Source: an uncultured Lachnospiraceae bacterium (GTDB taxonomy: Bacteria; Bacillota; Clostridia; Lachnospirales; Lachnospiraceae). Taken from it: DNA of 64,000 nucleotides. The stretch spans positions 3,589 through 67,588 of the forward strand of contig CAKRPS010000009.1 of assembly GCA_934385475.1 (NCBI GenBank), in the 5' to 3' direction. Under the pieces are notes generated by a model, which worked only from the letters and a program-made list of their open reading frames with translations, ran no database searches and was not told the origin of the DNA. A program made the position numbers and the translations under genes. Of this stretch, positions 33,482 to 42,538 are shown in pieces (within the stretch, counting starts at the first letter, position 1; each line of letters starts with the position of its first letter).

Positions 33482-34669
33482 ATGGGTTGGTTTAAAAGAT
33501 TTCTGGCAAAATTCCAAAAGGACACGGAGCCGGAGGAACTCTATGGAGAGGAATCCTGGGAGGAAAATCTGGAAGAGACAAAGGTGGATTATGCCAACAG
33601 GGAACAGCGGACGGACTATGTGAAAAGCTGTCTGGAGAAAATGGCAGATGCAGCCAAAGAACTGGAAAATCTGAATTATGAATATGAGATGGTGACTTCC
33701 TATCTGAAGGATATGGAAGAGATAGAAGCTCTCCCGAAGGAGGAGAGTCAGAGTCTCAAGGACTGCGCAAAGCGGGTATCCCTGCTGCAGGACAGCAAGG
33801 CGGATTTCAAGGGAAGACCCAGGCGTATGAGCGATGAGAAATATCATCAGATGGAGCGGCTTACCGGACAGGTGGAGGAAGGTCTGCAAAAGCTGGGCGA
33901 GGCAGAGAACTACCAGAACCTTATCAAACAGGACTTAAACCGGCTTGACGGAGAGAAGCACGCGTACCTGTACCGCAAGAATGAGCTGATCCATGTGATC
34001 TCAGACACGCGTGGAATGGCTCTGATCTGTGTTGTGGCGCTTGGACTTTGTACCCTGCTTCTGATGCTGCTGCAATTTCTCATGGATATGAATACGCAGA
34101 TAGGCTATCTGCTCACCGCAGGGGTGGCAGCGGTAGCGATAACGGTGATCTATGTGAAGCACATGGATGCGAAGCGGGATCTCCGCCGTGTGGAAAACGG
34201 GATCAACCGGATCATTCTTTTGCAGAATAAAGTGAAGATCCGCTATATCAACAATACCAATCTGTTAGAGTATCTGTATCTGAAATACGGTGTGCAGAGC
34301 AGACAGGAGCTGGAGAATCTGTGGAAGGATTATCAGCTTGAGAAGGATGAGCGGGAGAAAATAAGGAGAGCGGAGATTGATCTGGACTACAGTGAGCAGG
34401 AGCTGCTGGGAATGTTGAAGTGCTATCAGATCAAGGATCCGGCAATCTGGCTGCACCAGACGGAGGCAATCCTTGATCCGAAGGAAATGGTGGAGATCCG
34501 TCATAATCTGATCATCCGCAGACAGTCGCTGCGAAGAAGAATGGATTATAATAAAGAGGTGGTCGCAGGAACCTCACAGAAAGAGATCAAGCATTTAGTT
34601 GAAAAATATCCGCAGTATGCCAAAGAGGTGATGGCCTCGGTGGATGAATACGAGAAACGGTTTCAATAG
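33482..34669 (+). CDS. Coiled-coil protein with a central membrane hairpin
   Basis: ATG 33482 follows GGAGG; the in-frame GTG at 33470 overlaps that site. The 395-residue product has an acidic N-terminus (PEELYGEESWEENLEE), a long coiled coil (about residues 40-175), two adjacent transmembrane segments (LICVVALGLCTLLLMLLQF and GYLLTAGVAAVAITVIYV), and a second charged helical region to the end. Both coils should lie on the cytoplasmic side if the two helices form a hairpin. It is the last gene of the cluster and would anchor the other three products to the membrane. No known family is recognised. Confidence 0.75.
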   Translation: MGWFKRFLAKFQKDTEPEELYGEESWEENLEETKVDYANREQRTDYVKSCLEKMADAAKELENLNYEYEMVTSYLKDMEEIEALPKEESQSLKDCAKRVSLLQDSKADFKGRPRRMSDEKYHQMERLTGQVEEGLQKLGEAENYQNLIKQDLNRLDGEKHAYLYRKNELIHVISDTRGMALICVVALGLCTLLLMLLQFLMDMNTQIGYLLTAGVAAVAITVIYVKHMDAKRDLRRVENGINRIILLQNKVKIRYINNTNLLEYLYLKYGVQSRQELENLWKDYQLEKDEREKIRRAEIDLDYSEQELLGMLKCYQIKDPAIWLHQTEAILDPKEMVEIRHNLIIRRQSLRRRMDYNKEVVAGTSQKEIKHLVEKYPQYAKEVMASVDEYEKRFQ

Positions 34670-34762
34670 AGGGATGACAGGGCTATACAAAGAATGAGAG
34701 CCCGGAAGTGTTCTTTGTGGAAGAAGGAATTCTGGAAGGGTTCAGGAAAGGCATGGTAGGAG

Positions 34763-36199
34763 ATGAACACAGAGTTGGAACAGACGGATAAGCTGAGTGA
34801 GGAGTGCGGAGTATTCGGAATCTATGATTTTGACGGGAACGATGTTGCCTCGTCGATCTATTACGGATTGTTTGCCTTGCAGCACCGGGGACAGGAAAGC
34901 TGCGGTATCGCAGTCAGCGACACGAAGGGGCCCAAAGGAAAGGTATTGAGCGCTAAGGAGATGGGCCTTTTAAATGAAAATTTCACACCGGAGACACTGG
35001 AAAAGCTGAAGGGAGATATCGGTGTGGGACATGTGCGTTATTCGACGGCGGGCAGCAGTACGCGGGAAAATGCGCAGCCGCTGGTTTTGAACTATGTCAA
35101 GGGAACACTGGGACTTGCCCACAACGGAAATCTGATCAATGCACCGGAACTGAGACATGAACTGGAGTATTCGGGTGCGATCTTCCAGACGACGATCGAC
35201 TCAGAGGTGATCGCCTATCACATTGCAAGAGAGAGACTGAACTGCGGATCGGTAGAGGAAGCGGTCGGAAGGGCGATGAAGAAGATCAAGGGAGCCTATT
35301 CGCTGATCGTCATGTCGCCGAGAAAACTGATCGGTGCCAGAGATCCCTATGGTTTCCGGCCGCTTTGTATTGGAAAACGTGATAATGCCTATATCCTGGC
35401 TTCCGAGACGTGCGCACTTGACACGATCGGAGCACAGTTTATAAGGGATGTCGAGCCGGGCGAGATTGTGACGATATCGCCGGATCGGGGAATTGAGTCA
35501 GATAAGAGTATGTGTCTGCCGAAGGAAAAGCATGGAAGATGCGTATTTGAATATATTTATTTTGCAAGACCGGACAGCCATATTGATGGGGTGAGCGTCT
35601 ATGAATCAAGAATTCTGGCCGGAAGATATCTCGCAATGGATTCCCCGGTGGAAGCTGATCTGGTGGTCGGTGTGCCGGAATCCGGAAACTGCGCGGCACT
35701 TGGGTATTCGATGGAGTCCGGGATACCTTACGGACAGGCGTTTGTCAAGAATGCCTATGTGGGAAGAACCTTCATCAAGCCAAAGCAGAAGAACCGGGAA
35801 AGCAGCGTACAGGTGAAGCTGAATGCCATAAGGGAAGCTGTCAACGGCAAACGGATCATCATGATCGACGATTCCATTGTCCGGGGAACAACCTCAGACC
35901 GGATTGTCAGGATGCTGCGGGAGGCCGGTGCGAAGGAAGTACATATGAGAGTCAGCTCACCACCGTTTCTGTGGCCCTGTTATTTCGGCACGGATGTGCC
36001 TGCGCGGGAACAACTGATAGCCTATAACAGAACTGTTGAGGAGATACGGCAGGTCATCGGAGCAGATTCCCTTGGATACCTTAGGACGGAGAGACTGGAA
36101 GAGATTGCAGGTCATCTCGGAATCTGCAAGGGATGCTTTACCGGGAAATACCCGTTAGACCCTCCGAAGGAGGACATCCGCGGAGAGTATGAAAGGTAA
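34763..36199 (+). CDS. purF: Amidophosphoribosyltransferase
   Basis: The 478-residue enzyme catalyses the first committed step of purine synthesis, glutamine plus PRPP to phosphoribosylamine. A 14-residue propeptide precedes the catalytic N-terminal Cys (SEE|CGVFGIYD). The Ntn glutaminase part shows ALQHRGQESCG and HVRYSTAGS. The phosphoribosyltransferase part shows the PRPP loop IIMIDDSIVRGTTS. The Cys residues in the C-terminal CKGCFTGKYP and WPCYFGTD are those expected for the Bacillus-type enzyme with a 4Fe-4S cluster. purB lies 101 bp downstream on the same strand. Confidence 0.96.
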   Translation: MNTELEQTDKLSEECGVFGIYDFDGNDVASSIYYGLFALQHRGQESCGIAVSDTKGPKGKVLSAKEMGLLNENFTPETLEKLKGDIGVGHVRYSTAGSSTRENAQPLVLNYVKGTLGLAHNGNLINAPELRHELEYSGAIFQTTIDSEVIAYHIARERLNCGSVEEAVGRAMKKIKGAYSLIVMSPRKLIGARDPYGFRPLCIGKRDNAYILASETCALDTIGAQFIRDVEPGEIVTISPDRGIESDKSMCLPKEKHGRCVFEYIYFARPDSHIDGVSVYESRILAGRYLAMDSPVEADLVVGVPESGNCAALGYSMESGIPYGQAFVKNAYVGRTFIKPKQKNRESSVQVKLNAIREAVNGKRIIMIDDSIVRGTTSDRIVRMLREAGAKEVHMRVSSPPFLWPCYFGTDVPAREQLIAYNRTVEEIRQVIGADSLGYLRTERLEEIAGHLGICKGCFTGKYPLDPPKEDIRGEYER

Positions 36200-36300
36200 T
36201 CCCGCGATATGCGAATATGGGGGAGGATTGTGGGAGTGCGCAGCACGGAACGATCCGCAGACATCATATTATTATAAATTAAAGAGGAAAGGAAACAGCT

Positions 36301-37752
36301 ATGAGCACAGACAGATATGTAAGCCCATTATCAGAGCGTTACGCAAGTAAGGAGATGCAGTATATTTTTTCTCCGGATATGAAATTCCGTACATGGAGAA
36401 AGCTTTGGATCGCACTTGCGGAAACCGAGATGGAACTGGGACTCAGCCAGAACGGAAAACCGGTCATTACACAGGAGCAGATTGATGAACTGAAAGCACA
36501 TGCAGAGGACATCAACTATGAGGTGGCCAAGGCGAGGGAAAAAGAGGTACGTCATGACGTGATGAGTCATGTCTATGCATATGGAGTACAGTGTCCAAAG
36601 GCAGCAGGGATCATTCATCTGGGAGCAACCTCCTGTTATGTGGGAGACAATACGGATATTATCGTGATGACAGAGGCGCTGAGACTGGTAAAGAAGAAGC
36701 TTGTCAATGTCATTGCGGAGCTGGCGAAGTTTGCAGATACCTACAAAGACCTGCCGACGCTGGCATTTACCCATTTTCAGCCTGCACAGCCGACTACGGT
36801 GGGAAAGAGGGCTACTCTGTGGGCGCAGGAATTCTGTCTGGATCTGGAGGATCTGGAATATGTGCTCTCCACAATGAAGCTGCTCGGTTCTAAGGGAACG
36901 ACCGGAACCCAGGCATCCTTTTTAGAGCTTTTTGACGGAGATCAGGAGACGATCGATAAGATTGACCCAATGATCGCGAAGAAGATGGGATTTGAGAAGT
37001 GCTATCCGGTATCGGGACAGACCTATTCCCGTAAGGTGGATACGAGAGTCTGCAACATTCTGGCAGGAATAGCCGCATCGGCACATAAAATGTCCAATGA
37101 CATCCGTCTTTTGCAGCATCTGAAAGAAGTTGAGGAGCCTTTTGAGAAGAGCCAGATCGGTTCTTCGGCCATGGCATATAAACGGAATCCGATGAGAAGT
37201 GAGAGAATCGCATCCCTCTCAAGGTTTGTGATGGTGGATGCCCTGAACCCGGCGATCACTTCGGCGACACAGTGGTTTGAGAGAACACTGGACGATTCTG
37301 CAAACAAGAGACTGTCGATTCCGGAGGCCTTTCTTGCGATTGACGGTATTCTGGATCTATGCCTGAACGTAGTTGATGGACTGGTGGTATATGACAAGGT
37401 GATCACAAAGCGTCTGATGAGCGAACTGCCGTTTATGGCGACGGAGAATATCATGATGGATGCCGTTAAGATGGGAGGAAACCGTCAGGAGCTTCACGAG
37501 AAGATCAGAGAGCTTTCCATGATAGCCGGTGCGAATGTGAAGCGCGAGGGCAAGGAAAATAATCTGCTGGAGCTGATCGCGGCAGACCCGGCCTTCAACA
37601 TGAGCCTTGAGGATCTGCAAAAGACGATGGATCCTTCGAAATATGTGGGACGTGCACCGTTGCAGGTAGAGAAATTCCTGAAGGAGATCGTTAACCCGAT
37701 CCTCGAAGAGAACAAGGATCTGCTGGGAGTTAAGGCAGAGATCAACGTGTAG
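36301..37752 (+). CDS. purB: Adenylosuccinate lyase
   Basis: The 483-residue fumarase-superfamily lyase acts twice in purine synthesis, on SAICAR and on adenylosuccinate. The superfamily signature is clear (IGSSAMAYKRNPMRSERI), and the catalytic His region is FTHFQPAQPTT, with HLGATSCYVGDN upstream. Length is normal for the longer clostridial and eukaryote-like subtype. AAAGAGGAAAGG precedes ATG. It follows purF, but the 101-bp gap without a visible terminator leaves open whether they share one message. Confidence 0.95.
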   Translation: MSTDRYVSPLSERYASKEMQYIFSPDMKFRTWRKLWIALAETEMELGLSQNGKPVITQEQIDELKAHAEDINYEVAKAREKEVRHDVMSHVYAYGVQCPKAAGIIHLGATSCYVGDNTDIIVMTEALRLVKKKLVNVIAELAKFADTYKDLPTLAFTHFQPAQPTTVGKRATLWAQEFCLDLEDLEYVLSTMKLLGSKGTTGTQASFLELFDGDQETIDKIDPMIAKKMGFEKCYPVSGQTYSRKVDTRVCNILAGIAASAHKMSNDIRLLQHLKEVEEPFEKSQIGSSAMAYKRNPMRSERIASLSRFVMVDALNPAITSATQWFERTLDDSANKRLSIPEAFLAIDGILDLCLNVVDGLVVYDKVITKRLMSELPFMATENIMMDAVKMGGNRQELHEKIRELSMIAGANVKREGKENNLLELIAADPAFNMSLEDLQKTMDPSKYVGRAPLQVEKFLKEIVNPILEENKDLLGVKAEINV

Positions 37753-37826
37753 GAAAAAGTGGAATAAATCGAGTTAGACACAACGAACTAACGAATTTTA
37801 ATATATGAAATTGCGATAAATAGAGC

Positions 37827-37855
37827 TTGCGGAAGAGGGGCAGTAGTGCTAGAAT
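37827..37855 (+). promoter_or_regulatory. Sigma-A-type promoter before the CDF transporter
   Basis: TTGCGG, 17 bases, TAGAAT lies about 40 bp upstream of the transporter start. Confidence 0.55.
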
Positions 37856-37893
37856 AGGGTAACAGCTTATGGAAGAGAAAAGAGGTTATCCAT

Positions 37894-38772
37894 ATGAATG
37901 AAAATTATGAAAAACAGGCGATGAAAGTATCTATGGTGAGCATTGTCGGTAATTTCATTTTAACAGCACTAAAGCTCCTTGCCGGAATCGTGGCACATTC
38001 TGGGGCAATGATATCAGATGCGATTCATTCGGCTTCGGATGTGTTCAGCACCTTTGTTGTCATTGTCGGAATCCGGATTTCCGGGAAGGAATCAGATAAG
38101 GATCACCCGTATGGGCATGAAAGGCTGGAGTGCGTTGCAGCGATCGTGCTGGCAACGATTCTTGCAGCGACAGGTCTGGGGATCGGCTATTCGGCAGCCG
38201 TCAAAATCGCAGGTGGAAATTATGCGAATCTGGAGATACCGGGGATGCTTGCCCTGCTTGCAGCGGTTCTTTCGATTGCCGTCAAGGAAGCAATGTATCA
38301 GTATACCAGAGTTTATGCGAAGAAATATGACTCCAGTGCCCTGATGGCAGATGCATGGCACCATCGATCCGATGCATTGTCGTCGGTGGGAGCACTGATC
38401 GGTATTGCGGGAGCAAGGATGGGATTTCCGGTGCTTGATCCGATCGCGAGCTTTGTGATCTGCATTTTTATCGAAAAAGCGGCCTATGACATTTTTATGG
38501 ATGCCGTGAATAAGATGGTTGACAGAGCCTGTGATGAAGAGACGGAGGATAAGCTTAGAAAATGCGCCATGGGACAGTCGGGCGTGCTTGGCATTGACCT
38601 TCTTCACACAAGAGTATTTGGAAATAAGATTTATGTGGATATCGAGATTTCCGCAGACGCGGAGCAGTCACTCCGGGAGGCACACGGAATTGCAGAGCGT
38701 GTGCATGATTCCATTGAGAAGGAATTTCCCAAGGTGAAACACATCATGGTTCACGTAAATCCGGCACAGTAG
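37894..38772 (+). CDS. Cation diffusion facilitator family transporter
   Basis: The 292-residue transporter has six membrane segments and a C-terminal cytoplasmic ferredoxin-like domain. Transport-site residues are visible in helix 2 (SDAIHSASDV) and helix 5 (ADAWHHRSDAL), and the DHPYGHERLE loop is typical of the family. Such proteins export Zn2+, Mn2+, Fe2+ or Co2+ in exchange for protons. The helix-2 site (HxxxD) and helix-5 site (HxxxD) suggest a divalent cation such as Zn2+, but this is not decisive. Nearby Zn/Cd ATPase and ArsR genes make a metal-homeostasis neighbourhood. Confidence 0.9.
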   Translation: MNENYEKQAMKVSMVSIVGNFILTALKLLAGIVAHSGAMISDAIHSASDVFSTFVVIVGIRISGKESDKDHPYGHERLECVAAIVLATILAATGLGIGYSAAVKIAGGNYANLEIPGMLALLAAVLSIAVKEAMYQYTRVYAKKYDSSALMADAWHHRSDALSSVGALIGIAGARMGFPVLDPIASFVICIFIEKAAYDIFMDAVNKMVDRACDEETEDKLRKCAMGQSGVLGIDLLHTRVFGNKIYVDIEISADAEQSLREAHGIAERVHDSIEKEFPKVKHIMVHVNPAQ

Positions 38773-38795
38773 AGATGAAACCGGACGTTCGTGGA

Positions 38796-38832
38796 TACAA
38801 ACCTGATATGCACAAAAACGAGGATTTTTATG
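38796..38832 (+). repeat. Start-codon repeat, copy 5 (degenerate)
   Basis: The upstream part (ATACAAACCTGATATGC) matches copies 3, 7 and 8. The rest is shortened: ATGCACAAAAACGAGGA and then the gene start at 38830, without the second TGCGCA arm. Confidence 0.6.
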
Positions 38833-39438
38833 AAAAAGAGTGAAGAATCTGGCAAGGGTGATAAGCAGGGAAGGATCGGCACTTTGGCCTTGAGCTTTCT
38901 GAAAATCGGTCTGTTTACATTTGGCGGTGGCTATGCAATGATTGCCCTTCTGGAGAGAGAGTTTGTCCGTGGGAGAAAATGGATGGAAGACGGGGAATTT
39001 CTGGATATGATATCCATTTCCGAATCTACCCCGGGCCCGGTCGCGATCAATATGGCAACTTATATAGGATATAAAATGGCAGGGATATGGGGAGCAGCCG
39101 TTTCTACGGTGGCTGTCTGTATTCCTTCCTTTTTGATCATTTATGGGATCTCCCTTTTCTTTGAAGCGTTTGTAAAGCTTTCCTATGTGCAGTACGCATT
39201 CCGCGGAGTGCAGGTCTGCGTCATCTATCTGATTTTCTCTGCAGGAGTGCGGATGTTTAAGGTTTTGGAGAAGAATCTTTTTCAGAAATGTATCCTGTGT
39301 CTGGTATCGGCTACAATGCTTTTGTGTACCCTGTTTTCCGGAAGCTTTTCTTCTATTCTGTGTATTCTTTTGTGCGGAGTGGCCGGGATTGTAGATCATG
39401 CCATTTTGCAGGTAAGAAGAAGGGGAGAAGAGAAATGA
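38830..39438 (+). CDS. Chromate transporter family subunit, first half
   Basis: The 202-residue membrane protein is one half-size CHR domain. Characteristic motifs are FLKIGLFTFGGGYAMIALLERE, ISESTPGPVAINMATYIGYK and PSFLIIY. Short CHR proteins occur as adjacent pairs that together equal one long ChrA; the next gene is the partner. ATG 38830 follows GAGGA within the degenerate repeat copy; the upstream in-frame ATG at 38791 lacks a ribosome site. Chromate or sulfate transport is the family assignment, but the physiological substrate in anaerobes is unclear. Confidence 0.88.
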   Translation: MKKSEESGKGDKQGRIGTLALSFLKIGLFTFGGGYAMIALLEREFVRGRKWMEDGEFLDMISISESTPGPVAINMATYIGYKMAGIWGAAVSTVAVCIPSFLIIYGISLFFEAFVKLSYVQYAFRGVQVCVIYLIFSAGVRMFKVLEKNLFQKCILCLVSATMLLCTLFSGSFSSILCILLCGVAGIVDHAILQVRRRGEEK

Positions 39439-40004
39439 TCTATTGGAAGCTTTTTTTCACCTTTTTGGAAATCGGAGCGGTCTCCTTTGGAGGAGGCTAT
39501 GGGATGATCTCCCTGATCAGAGAGAAGGTGACGGTAAATGCATGGCTGACGGAAAGTGAATTTCTGAATTTTATTGCAGTTTCCGAGTCTACTCCCGGCC
39601 CGTTGGCGGTAAACATGGCAACCTTTATCGGGTCTTCTCAGGGTGGGATATTAGGAGCGTTGGCGGCAACCCTTGGGGTAGTGCTCCCGTCCTTTATCAT
39701 AATTCTGATCATCGCGGCTGTTCTCACAAATCTGTTGAAATATGCCGGAGTGAGAAGTTTTCTGGAGGGAATCCGGCCCTGTATTGTGGCGATGATCCTG
39801 ACGACAGCGTTGACGATGGGGCTTAGTGTCCTTGTCAACGTGCAGAGCGTGGAAAGCAAGGTACAGGTGAACCTGCGGGGATTTGTGATTCTGCTTGTGA
39901 TAGTTCTTGTACAATTTCTGTCGAAAAAATGGAGAAAGAAAGAGGTCTCTCCGGTTCTGTTGATCATCCTGTCGGCGGCTTTCGGGATGGTGCTATATTC
40001 CTGA
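39435..40004 (+). CDS. Chromate transporter family subunit, second half
   Basis: The 189-residue partner CHR half-protein starts in an ATGA overlap with the previous gene, so the two are translationally coupled. It repeats the same signature (FLEIGAVSFGGGYGMISLIRE, VSESTPGPLAVNMATFIGSS, PSFIIILII). Two half-size proteins in tandem are expected to insert in opposite orientations and form one transporter. GGGGAGAG lies before ATG 39435; the longer in-frame start at 39288 would overlap the first gene in a different frame and is not supported. Confidence 0.88.
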   Translation: MIYWKLFFTFLEIGAVSFGGGYGMISLIREKVTVNAWLTESEFLNFIAVSESTPGPLAVNMATFIGSSQGGILGALAATLGVVLPSFIIILIIAAVLTNLLKYAGVRSFLEGIRPCIVAMILTTALTMGLSVLVNVQSVESKVQVNLRGFVILLVIVLVQFLSKKWRKKEVSPVLLIILSAAFGMVLYS

Positions 40005-40048
40005 AAAGGAACTAAGGAGAGTATTTTGCTTATCATAAAAGAAAACTA

Positions 40049-40080
40049 TTGACAAACAATTAAATAAATGTTTAAATGTT
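40049..40080 (+). promoter_or_regulatory. Promoter of the Zn/Cd ATPase gene with ArsR-like half sites
   Basis: TTGACA (40049-40054), 17 bases, TTAAAT (40072-40077). Two AAATGTT direct repeats (40066 and 40074) cover the -10 box, the second leading into ATGTTCATG, which resembles half-sites of ArsR/SmtB metal sensors. The downstream ArsR gene is the obvious candidate regulator. Confidence 0.6.
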
Positions 40081-40180
40081 CATGTAAGAAAACAGTAACG
40101 ATTCAGGGCCATACAAAGACGATTTGAGAATGGGGGGTTGAATTGTTGCGGAAAATATAAATAAAGAGGAGAGATGAGAA

Positions 40181-42052
40181 ATGACAAAAAAACAAAAAAA
40201 GGTTTTGATCCGAATTATCGTTTCTGCCATATTATTGATAGTGTGTTGTTTGATGCCGTTTACGAACTCTTATGTGAAATTTATTGCATTTATGGTTCCC
40301 TATTTTGTGATCGGCTATGATATATTGAAGAAAGCAGTTCTGGGAATCATCCACGGAGAGGTGTTCGACGAGAATTTTCTGATGGCAGTTGCAACAGTAG
40401 GCGCGATTGCACTGAGCGACTATAAGGAAGGAACAGCGGTTATGCTGTTTTATCAGATCGGTGAGTTGTTTCAGAGCTATGCCGTTGGCAAGAGCAGAAG
40501 AAATATTTCCCAGCTGATGGATATCCGTCCTGACTATGCGAACATAGAGGAAGATGGCAAACTGAAGCAGGTTGACCCTGACGAGGTGGCAATCGGAACC
40601 ATCATCACGGTACAGCCCGGTGAGAAAGTACCGCTTGACGGAACGGTGGTAGAGGGAAGTGCTTCCCTGAATACCAGTGCACTGACCGGAGAAAGCCTTC
40701 CGAGAGAGGTGAAGGAAGGCGACGATGTGATCAGCGGATGCGTGAATATGTCAGGTGTTCTCCGCATCAGAACAACCAAAGAGTTTGGAGAGTCCACAGT
40801 CTCCAAGATACTGGAGCTGGTTGAAAACTCCAGTATGAAGAAATCAAGATCAGAGAACTTTATTACAAGATTTGCAAGATATTATACACCGGCAGTCTGC
40901 TATGGAGCCCTTGCCCTCGCCATTCTGCCGCCTGTGATCAATCTGATTTCCGGCAATCCGGCAAACTGGTCACAGTGGGTGATAAGGGCGTTAACAACAC
41001 TTGTTATCAGTTGTCCGTGTGCGCTTGTTATATCGATTCCACTAAGTTTCTTTGGAGGAATCGGAGGAGCTTCCGCAAAGGGAATCCTTGTCAAGGGTTC
41101 GGTATATCTGGAGGAACTGGCACATGCGAAATATGTGGTATGTGACAAGACCGGTACTCTGACAAAGGGTGTATTTGAAGTGACAGATACAGAGCCTGCT
41201 GGTGATTTTGACAAAGAAACACTGCTGGAGATGGCGGCTTATGCGGAGAATTATTCCAACCATCCGATCAGTAAGAGTCTGAAACAGGCTTACGGAAAAG
41301 AGATTGACGCTTCCAGAGTAAGCGATATCGAGGAGATCAGCGGACATGGAATTACAGCGACAGTCGGCGGCAAGAAGGTTGCAGTAGGAAACCGCAAACT
41401 GATGAAGAAGCTGGAGATTTCCTATACAGAACCGACAAAGGTTGGAACAGAGGTCCATGTAGCAATCGATGGCGTTTATGCCGGTTATATTTTAATATCA
41501 GATGTTATTAAACCGAATGCAAAGAAAGCAGTGGCAGATCTGAAACAGGCTGGTGTGGAGCATGTGATCATGCTGACGGGAGATGCGAAACGGGTTGCAG
41601 ATTCTGTGGCGCAGGAGCTTGGACTGGATGAGGTTAAGAGCGAACTGCTCCCTGCGGATAAGGTAAAAGAGGTAGAGAACCTTTTGGAAACGAAGGGCAA
41701 GAAAGAGGTACTTGCTTTTGTGGGAGACGGAATCAACGATGCACCGGTGCTTTCCAGAGCTGACCTTGGTATTGCGATGGGCGCTATGGGATCAGATGCC
41801 GCTATTGAGGCAGCGGACATTGTCCTGATGGATGACGATCCGGCAAAGATTGCAACGGCAATGAAGATTTCAAGAAAGACGATCCGCATTGTACACCAGA
41901 ACATTGTTTTTGCACTGGCTGTCAAGGCACTGTGTCTGTTCTTCGGCGCGATAGGCTTTGTCAATATGTGGTGGGCTATTTTCGCCGATGTCGGAGTTAT
42001 GATAATAGCTGTTATTAATGCGACAAGAGCCTTGAAACATAAAGAGAAATAG
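40181..42052 (+). CDS. Heavy-metal P1B-type ATPase, Zn2+/Cd2+/Pb2+ type
   Basis: The 623-residue exporter lacks an N-terminal metal-binding domain, so it is a short CadA/ZntA type. Visible motifs are the actuator LTGESLPREV, transmembrane CPC in SCPCALVIS, phosphorylation site CDKTGTLTKG, the HP motif in YSNHPISKS, hinge GDGINDAPVL, and the last helix with ADVGVMIIAVINATRAL, whose Asp is typical of Zn/Cd specificity. The ArsR-family regulator gene follows 28 bp downstream. The start lies after AGGAGAG. Its likely role is efflux of Zn2+ or toxic divalent metals. Confidence 0.93.
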   Translation: MTKKQKKVLIRIIVSAILLIVCCLMPFTNSYVKFIAFMVPYFVIGYDILKKAVLGIIHGEVFDENFLMAVATVGAIALSDYKEGTAVMLFYQIGELFQSYAVGKSRRNISQLMDIRPDYANIEEDGKLKQVDPDEVAIGTIITVQPGEKVPLDGTVVEGSASLNTSALTGESLPREVKEGDDVISGCVNMSGVLRIRTTKEFGESTVSKILELVENSSMKKSRSENFITRFARYYTPAVCYGALALAILPPVINLISGNPANWSQWVIRALTTLVISCPCALVISIPLSFFGGIGGASAKGILVKGSVYLEELAHAKYVVCDKTGTLTKGVFEVTDTEPAGDFDKETLLEMAAYAENYSNHPISKSLKQAYGKEIDASRVSDIEEISGHGITATVGGKKVAVGNRKLMKKLEISYTEPTKVGTEVHVAIDGVYAGYILISDVIKPNAKKAVADLKQAGVEHVIMLTGDAKRVADSVAQELGLDEVKSELLPADKVKEVENLLETKGKKEVLAFVGDGINDAPVLSRADLGIAMGAMGSDAAIEAADIVLMDDDPAKIATAMKISRKTIRIVHQNIVFALAVKALCLFFGAIGFVNMWWAIFADVGVMIIAVINATRALKHKEK

Positions 42053-42080
42053 TTACGCAAAATATATAAGGGGAAAAAGA

Positions 42081-42452
42081 ATGGAAGAGATAAAGTTGCC
42101 GCACGACCACGGACAGAGTGAGGAGAGGGTGATCAAACGCCTTCCGGCAGTTGAAGAATGCAGACAGGTGGCAGAGATCTTTAAGCTGATCAGCGATGGA
42201 ACAAGACTCAGAATCCTGCTCCTTCTCTGTCATTGTGAGGAGTGCGTGAGCAATATCGCCGCTTTCATGGAAATGAGCGATCCGGCAGTGTCCCATCACC
42301 TGAAACTGTTGAGACACTGCGGATTGATTGTGAGCCGGAGAGATGGCAAAGAGGTGTATTACAGACTGGCAGATACGGAGCAGGCAAGTCTGGTTCATAA
42401 GGCATGCGAAGATATGTTCAAAATATCCTGTCCACTCAACGAAGAGGGGTAA
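42081..42452 (+). CDS. ArsR/SmtB-family metal-responsive regulator
   Basis: The 123-residue winged-helix repressor shows LISDGTRLRILLLL, then CHCEECVSNIAAFMEMSDPAVSHHLKLL with the alpha-3 ELCV-type Cys motif in variant form (CHCEECV), and the wing RDGKEVYYRLAD. An N-terminal His/Asp-containing tail (LPHDHGQ) and a C-terminal Cys may add metal ligands, as in CadC-type sensors. It is co-directional and 28 bp from the Zn/Cd ATPase gene, which it presumably represses until metal binds. The gene order here is transporter first, regulator second. Confidence 0.92.
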   Translation: MEEIKLPHDHGQSEERVIKRLPAVEECRQVAEIFKLISDGTRLRILLLLCHCEECVSNIAAFMEMSDPAVSHHLKLLRHCGLIVSRRDGKEVYYRLADTEQASLVHKACEDMFKISCPLNEEG

Positions 42453-42538
42453 AATCATAAAATGCACCTGTCAGTTGCGGAATTTCCAAGTCTGTTTGGT
42501 GGCCTGCAACAGGGCGGTACGGTAAAATCTGAGCATCG

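Noticed and set aside
42457-42538. A further gene between arsR and the small membrane frame
   Set aside because: The segment has no ribosome site and only very short frames.
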